Below, in pieces: positions 61,964 through 64,000 of a stretch of DNA of 64,000 nt. This DNA is from Exiguobacterium sp. SL-9. GTDB lineage: Bacteria; Bacillota; Bacilli; Exiguobacteriales; Exiguobacteriaceae. Both the position numbers and the translations under genes were made by a program. The DNA lies in NCBI RefSeq assembly GCF_004336985.1, contig NZ_SJUO01000002.1, positions 1-64,000 of the forward strand. Reading direction: 5' to 3'. Below the pieces are notes generated by a model that made no database searches, was not told the DNA's origin, and worked only from the letters and a program-made list of their open reading frames with translations. Within the stretch, counting starts at the first letter, position 1; each line of letters starts with the position of its first letter.

Positions 61964-61988
61964 TTCTCATTATATTGATTAATGAGAA
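61964..61988. promoter_or_regulatory. Palindromic operator candidate upstream of the YhaZ-like gene
   Basis: TTCTCATTA-N7-TAATGAGAA, perfect 9-bp arms, lies about 50 bases before the YhaZ-like start. It is too A/T-rich and lacks a T run for a terminator, so it probably binds a regulator; it is not a good match to LexA or Fur boxes. Confidence 0.5.
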
Positions 61989-61998
61989 TGAATGACAC

Positions 61999-62052
61999 AA
62001 AAAGAGCTCTGAATGAGCACTCCTTGCGAAGACTCATTCAGAGCTCTAGTTT
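61999..62052. terminator. Terminator of glnA
   Basis: A perfect 15-bp stem (62003-62017 with 62033-62047) with A5 on the left and T5 on the right, directly past the glnA stop. Confidence 0.9.
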
Positions 62053-62080
62053 TTAATGGGAATATCCCTTTTTAGGAGAC

Positions 62081-63421
62081 TTAGTAGAGCGTCATGTACT
62101 GATCGCGTTCCCACTCTGTTACTTGCGTACGGAACATATCCCACTCGATTTCTTTCAACTCGAGGAAGTGTTCACCGATGTGGTCACCGAGAGCATCCAT
62201 CACGACTTTGTCGGCACGAAGGACTTCGAGTGCGTCGAAGAGTGTAGCCGGAAGATCGTCAATCCCGTTCGCAACACGCTCTGGCTTGTCCATCACGTAG
62301 ATGTTGCTGTCGATCGGCTTCGGAGCCGTCATGTCTTTCTCGATTCCGTCAAGGCCAGATGCCAAGAGAGTCGACAAGGCGAGGTACGGGTTCGCCGCTG
62401 GGTCAACCGAACGTACTTCGATACGCGTCGAGAGGCCACGGGCCGCAGGTACACGAACGAGTGGTGAACGGTTGCGCGCGCTCCATGCTACATAGCAAGG
62501 TGCTTCGTAACCAGGTACGAGGCGCTTGTATGAGTTGACCGTCGGGTTACAGACGGCCGTGAACGCACGAGCGTGCTCGAGAATCCCTGCCGTGAAGGCG
62601 CGGGCTGTATCTGACAATTCCATTTCGCCGTTCGGGTCGTAGAAGACGTTCGTGTCGCCTTTGAAGAGCGACATGTTGGCATGCATCCCAGAACCGTTGA
62701 CACCGAAGAGCGGTTTCGGCATGAACGTCGCATGAAGGCCATATTTCGCCGCGATTGTCTTGACGACGAGTTTGAACGTTTGGATGTTGTCAGCCGTTGT
62801 GACTGCATCCGCGTATTTGAAGTCGATTTCGTGCTGTCCTGGAGCGACTTCGTGGTGTGACGCTTCGATTTCGAAGCCCATGTTTTCGAGCTCGATGACG
62901 ATCTCTTTACGGCAGTTCTCGCCGAGATCGACCGGTGCCAAGTCGAAGTATCCGCCTTGGTCGTTGAGTTCGAGTGTTGGTTGCCCGTTCAAGTCTTTCT
63001 TAAAGAGGAAGAACTCAGGCTCTGGTCCGACGTTGAACGCTGTGAAGCCAAGCTTTTGCATGTGCTCAAGGTTACGCTTCAAGCTACCGCGCGGGTCCCC
63101 GCTGAACGGTGTACCGTCTGGATTATAAATATCACAAATCAAGCGAGCGACTTTTCCGCTGCCATCTGTCCACGGGAAGACAACCCATGTGTTGAGGTCT
63201 GGATAGAGGTACATGTCTGATTCCTCGATGCGTACGAAACCTTCGATTGAAGAGCCGTCGAACATCATCTTGTTATCAAGTGCTTTGTCCAATTGGCTGA
63301 TTGGCACCTCGACGTTTTTAATCGTACCGAGGATGTCCGTGAATTGAAGACGAATAAAGCGTACGTCCTCTTCTTGTGCGATCCGTTTGATGTCTTCTTT
63401 CGTGAACGTTTTTCTGGCCAT
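62081..63421 (-). CDS. glnA: Glutamine synthetase type I
   Basis: A 446-residue type I-alpha glutamine synthetase (Bacillus type, no adenylylation site). It has FDGSSIEGF near residue 54, the metal/glutamate ligand motifs EPEFFLF and [19 protein letters not shown], and RSPLVRVP near the end. It makes glutamine from glutamate, ammonia and ATP, and when feedback-inhibited activates GlnR and TnrA. ATG 63421 follows GAGAGGGG. It forms the glnRA operon with the upstream regulator. Confidence 0.97.
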   Translation of the reverse strand: MARKTFTKEDIKRIAQEEDVRFIRLQFTDILGTIKNVEVPISQLDKALDNKMMFDGSSIEGFVRIEESDMYLYPDLNTWVVFPWTDGSGKVARLICDIYNPDGTPFSGDPRGSLKRNLEHMQKLGFTAFNVGPEPEFFLFKKDLNGQPTLELNDQGGYFDLAPVDLGENCRKEIVIELENMGFEIEASHHEVAPGQHEIDFKYADAVTTADNIQTFKLVVKTIAAKYGLHATFMPKPLFGVNGSGMHANMSLFKGDTNVFYDPNGEMELSDTARAFTAGILEHARAFTAVCNPTVNSYKRLVPGYEAPCYVAWSARNRSPLVRVPAARGLSTRIEVRSVDPAANPYLALSTLLASGLDGIEKDMTAPKPIDSNIYVMDKPERVANGIDDLPATLFDALEVLRADKVVMDALGDHIGEHFLELKEIEWDMFRTQVTEWERDQYMTLY

Positions 63422-63467
63422 GGTAAAATGTCCCCTCTCACATTGTGTAATGGTTAATGTACTGGCG

Positions 63468-63869
63468 TCATCGATAAAAACGTGACAACTCACCTTGAAT
63501 GAGCGACGTCTTATTGAAACGGCCAGCTTCTTGAAGCTGTGTTTTCAATAATTGATGTAACTCTTTTTCAGAGATCTTCGGCGCTTCATTGATCGGAGCT
63601 TTTGCGGTTTGTTCCGCTTCTTTGGCAGCCTCGTTGTCGAGCATATGACGAATTGCCGCTAAGTTGAACCCTTGGTCGATGAAATCCTTGATCGCGAGTA
63701 GACGTTCGACATCATTAAAGGAATAGAGCCGTCGTTTCGATTCCGTCCGACTAGGCGAAACCAGACCCTGTTCTTCATAGTACCGAATCTGTCTACCTGT
63801 CAGCTGTGTCAAATCTTGAACGATTCCAATCGGAAACAACGGGTTGGAGCGACGAAATTGATCGGCCAT
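63468..63869 (-). CDS. glnR: Nitrogen regulator GlnR (MerR family)
   Basis: A 133-residue MerR-type regulator. The winged HTH is at residues ~13-80 ([21 protein letters not shown]), followed by a short helical tail that in Bacillus interacts with glutamine synthetase. It represses glnRA when nitrogen is plentiful. AGGAGGGG precedes ATG 63869. It lies 46 bases upstream of glnA. Confidence 0.95.
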   Translation of the reverse strand: MADQFRRSNPLFPIGIVQDLTQLTGRQIRYYEEQGLVSPSRTESKRRLYSFNDVERLLAIKDFIDQGFNLAAIRHMLDNEAAKEAEQTAKAPINEAPKISEKELHQLLKTQLQEAGRFNKTSLIQGELSRFYR

Positions 63870-63901
63870 CTCATACCCCTCCTTTTCTGTCTCACACTGT
63901 G

Positions 63902-63951
63902 AGAATAATACATGACAACTTACCTGTCAATAGATGTTAAGAAAGTTAACA
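63902..63951 (-). promoter_or_regulatory. glnRA promoter with GlnR operator
   Basis: On the minus strand a -35 TTGACA (63925-63930) and -10 TATTCT (63902-63907) are separated by 17 bases. Just upstream, TGTTA-N7-TAACA at 63935-63951 matches the GlnR/TnrA consensus TGTNA-N7-TNACA exactly. Half-sites (TGTCA) lie on either side, suggesting a second overlapping operator. Confidence 0.8.
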
Positions 63952-64000
63952 TGACATTTCGGTTACAACTTTTGTGAGATTTTGTCACGGTCAAATGTGA

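Overview
The window is a chromosomal segment of a low-to-medium GC Bacillota bacterium. The most likely source is Exiguobacterium or a close, apparently non-sporulating member of Bacillales; this is an inference from gene order, moderate GC and protein similarity recalled from memory, with no database search. Supporting signs are strong AGGAGG-type ribosome sites, GlnR, DinR-type LexA boxes, a CcpA cre site, a BirA-type operator and a YneF/YnzC/YneK gene set. From about 35 to 60 kb the order plsY, yneP, acnA(citB), yneK, ccdC, ccdA, yneF, tkt, ynzC, yneB, yneA-like, lexA follows the Bacillus subtilis lexA-citB region, with other genes inserted between.

Layout. 0-4 kb is an accessory patch. 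It holds an AT-rich XRE regulator plus DUF262/DUF1524 pair, then a GC-rich module with an HTH protein, a probable structured RNA or MITE-like element closed by a 21-position inverted repeat, a 60-residue protein, a two-helix VirB2-like peptide and a truncated reading frame. 4-21 kb carries housekeeping and transport genes: glucose uptake, tRNA-Ala(GGC), a Cys-rich copper protein, a DEDDh exonuclease, a GT2-GtrA fusion, a cation exchanger behind a yybP-ykoY manganese riboswitch, an HD hydrolase, a GlpP-like protein, a CPA2 antiporter, DedA, Tag, a proline symporter, a CapA-like lipoprotein, argGH, bioY and TauE. 21.5-23.7 kb is a second accessory patch of small orphan, immunity-like and broken genes. 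23.8-45 kb holds a hydrolase, an AAC(3)-fold protein, sbcDC, an ABC exporter, a deoR-cutC pair, vanY-plsY, a tandem AAA+ ATPase, a BCCT transporter and aconitase. 45-60 kb holds prfC, a DUF485-actP operon, ccdA-ccdC, a Spo0E-like peptide, a BmrCD-type exporter, tkt and the SOS lexA/yneA locus. 60-64 kb ends with an AAA kinase-like protein, a YhaZ/AlkC-like protein and glnRA.

Regulatory logic is unusually readable. Visible sites include a Mn2+ riboswitch, an ARG-box-like site before argGH, a BirA operator before bioY, a cre site before the acetate symporter operon, a CcpC-type dyad before aconitase, three LexA boxes between lexA and the yneA-like gene, and a GlnR box before glnRA. Most operons end in clear intrinsic terminators. 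Family assignments come from motif recognition only.
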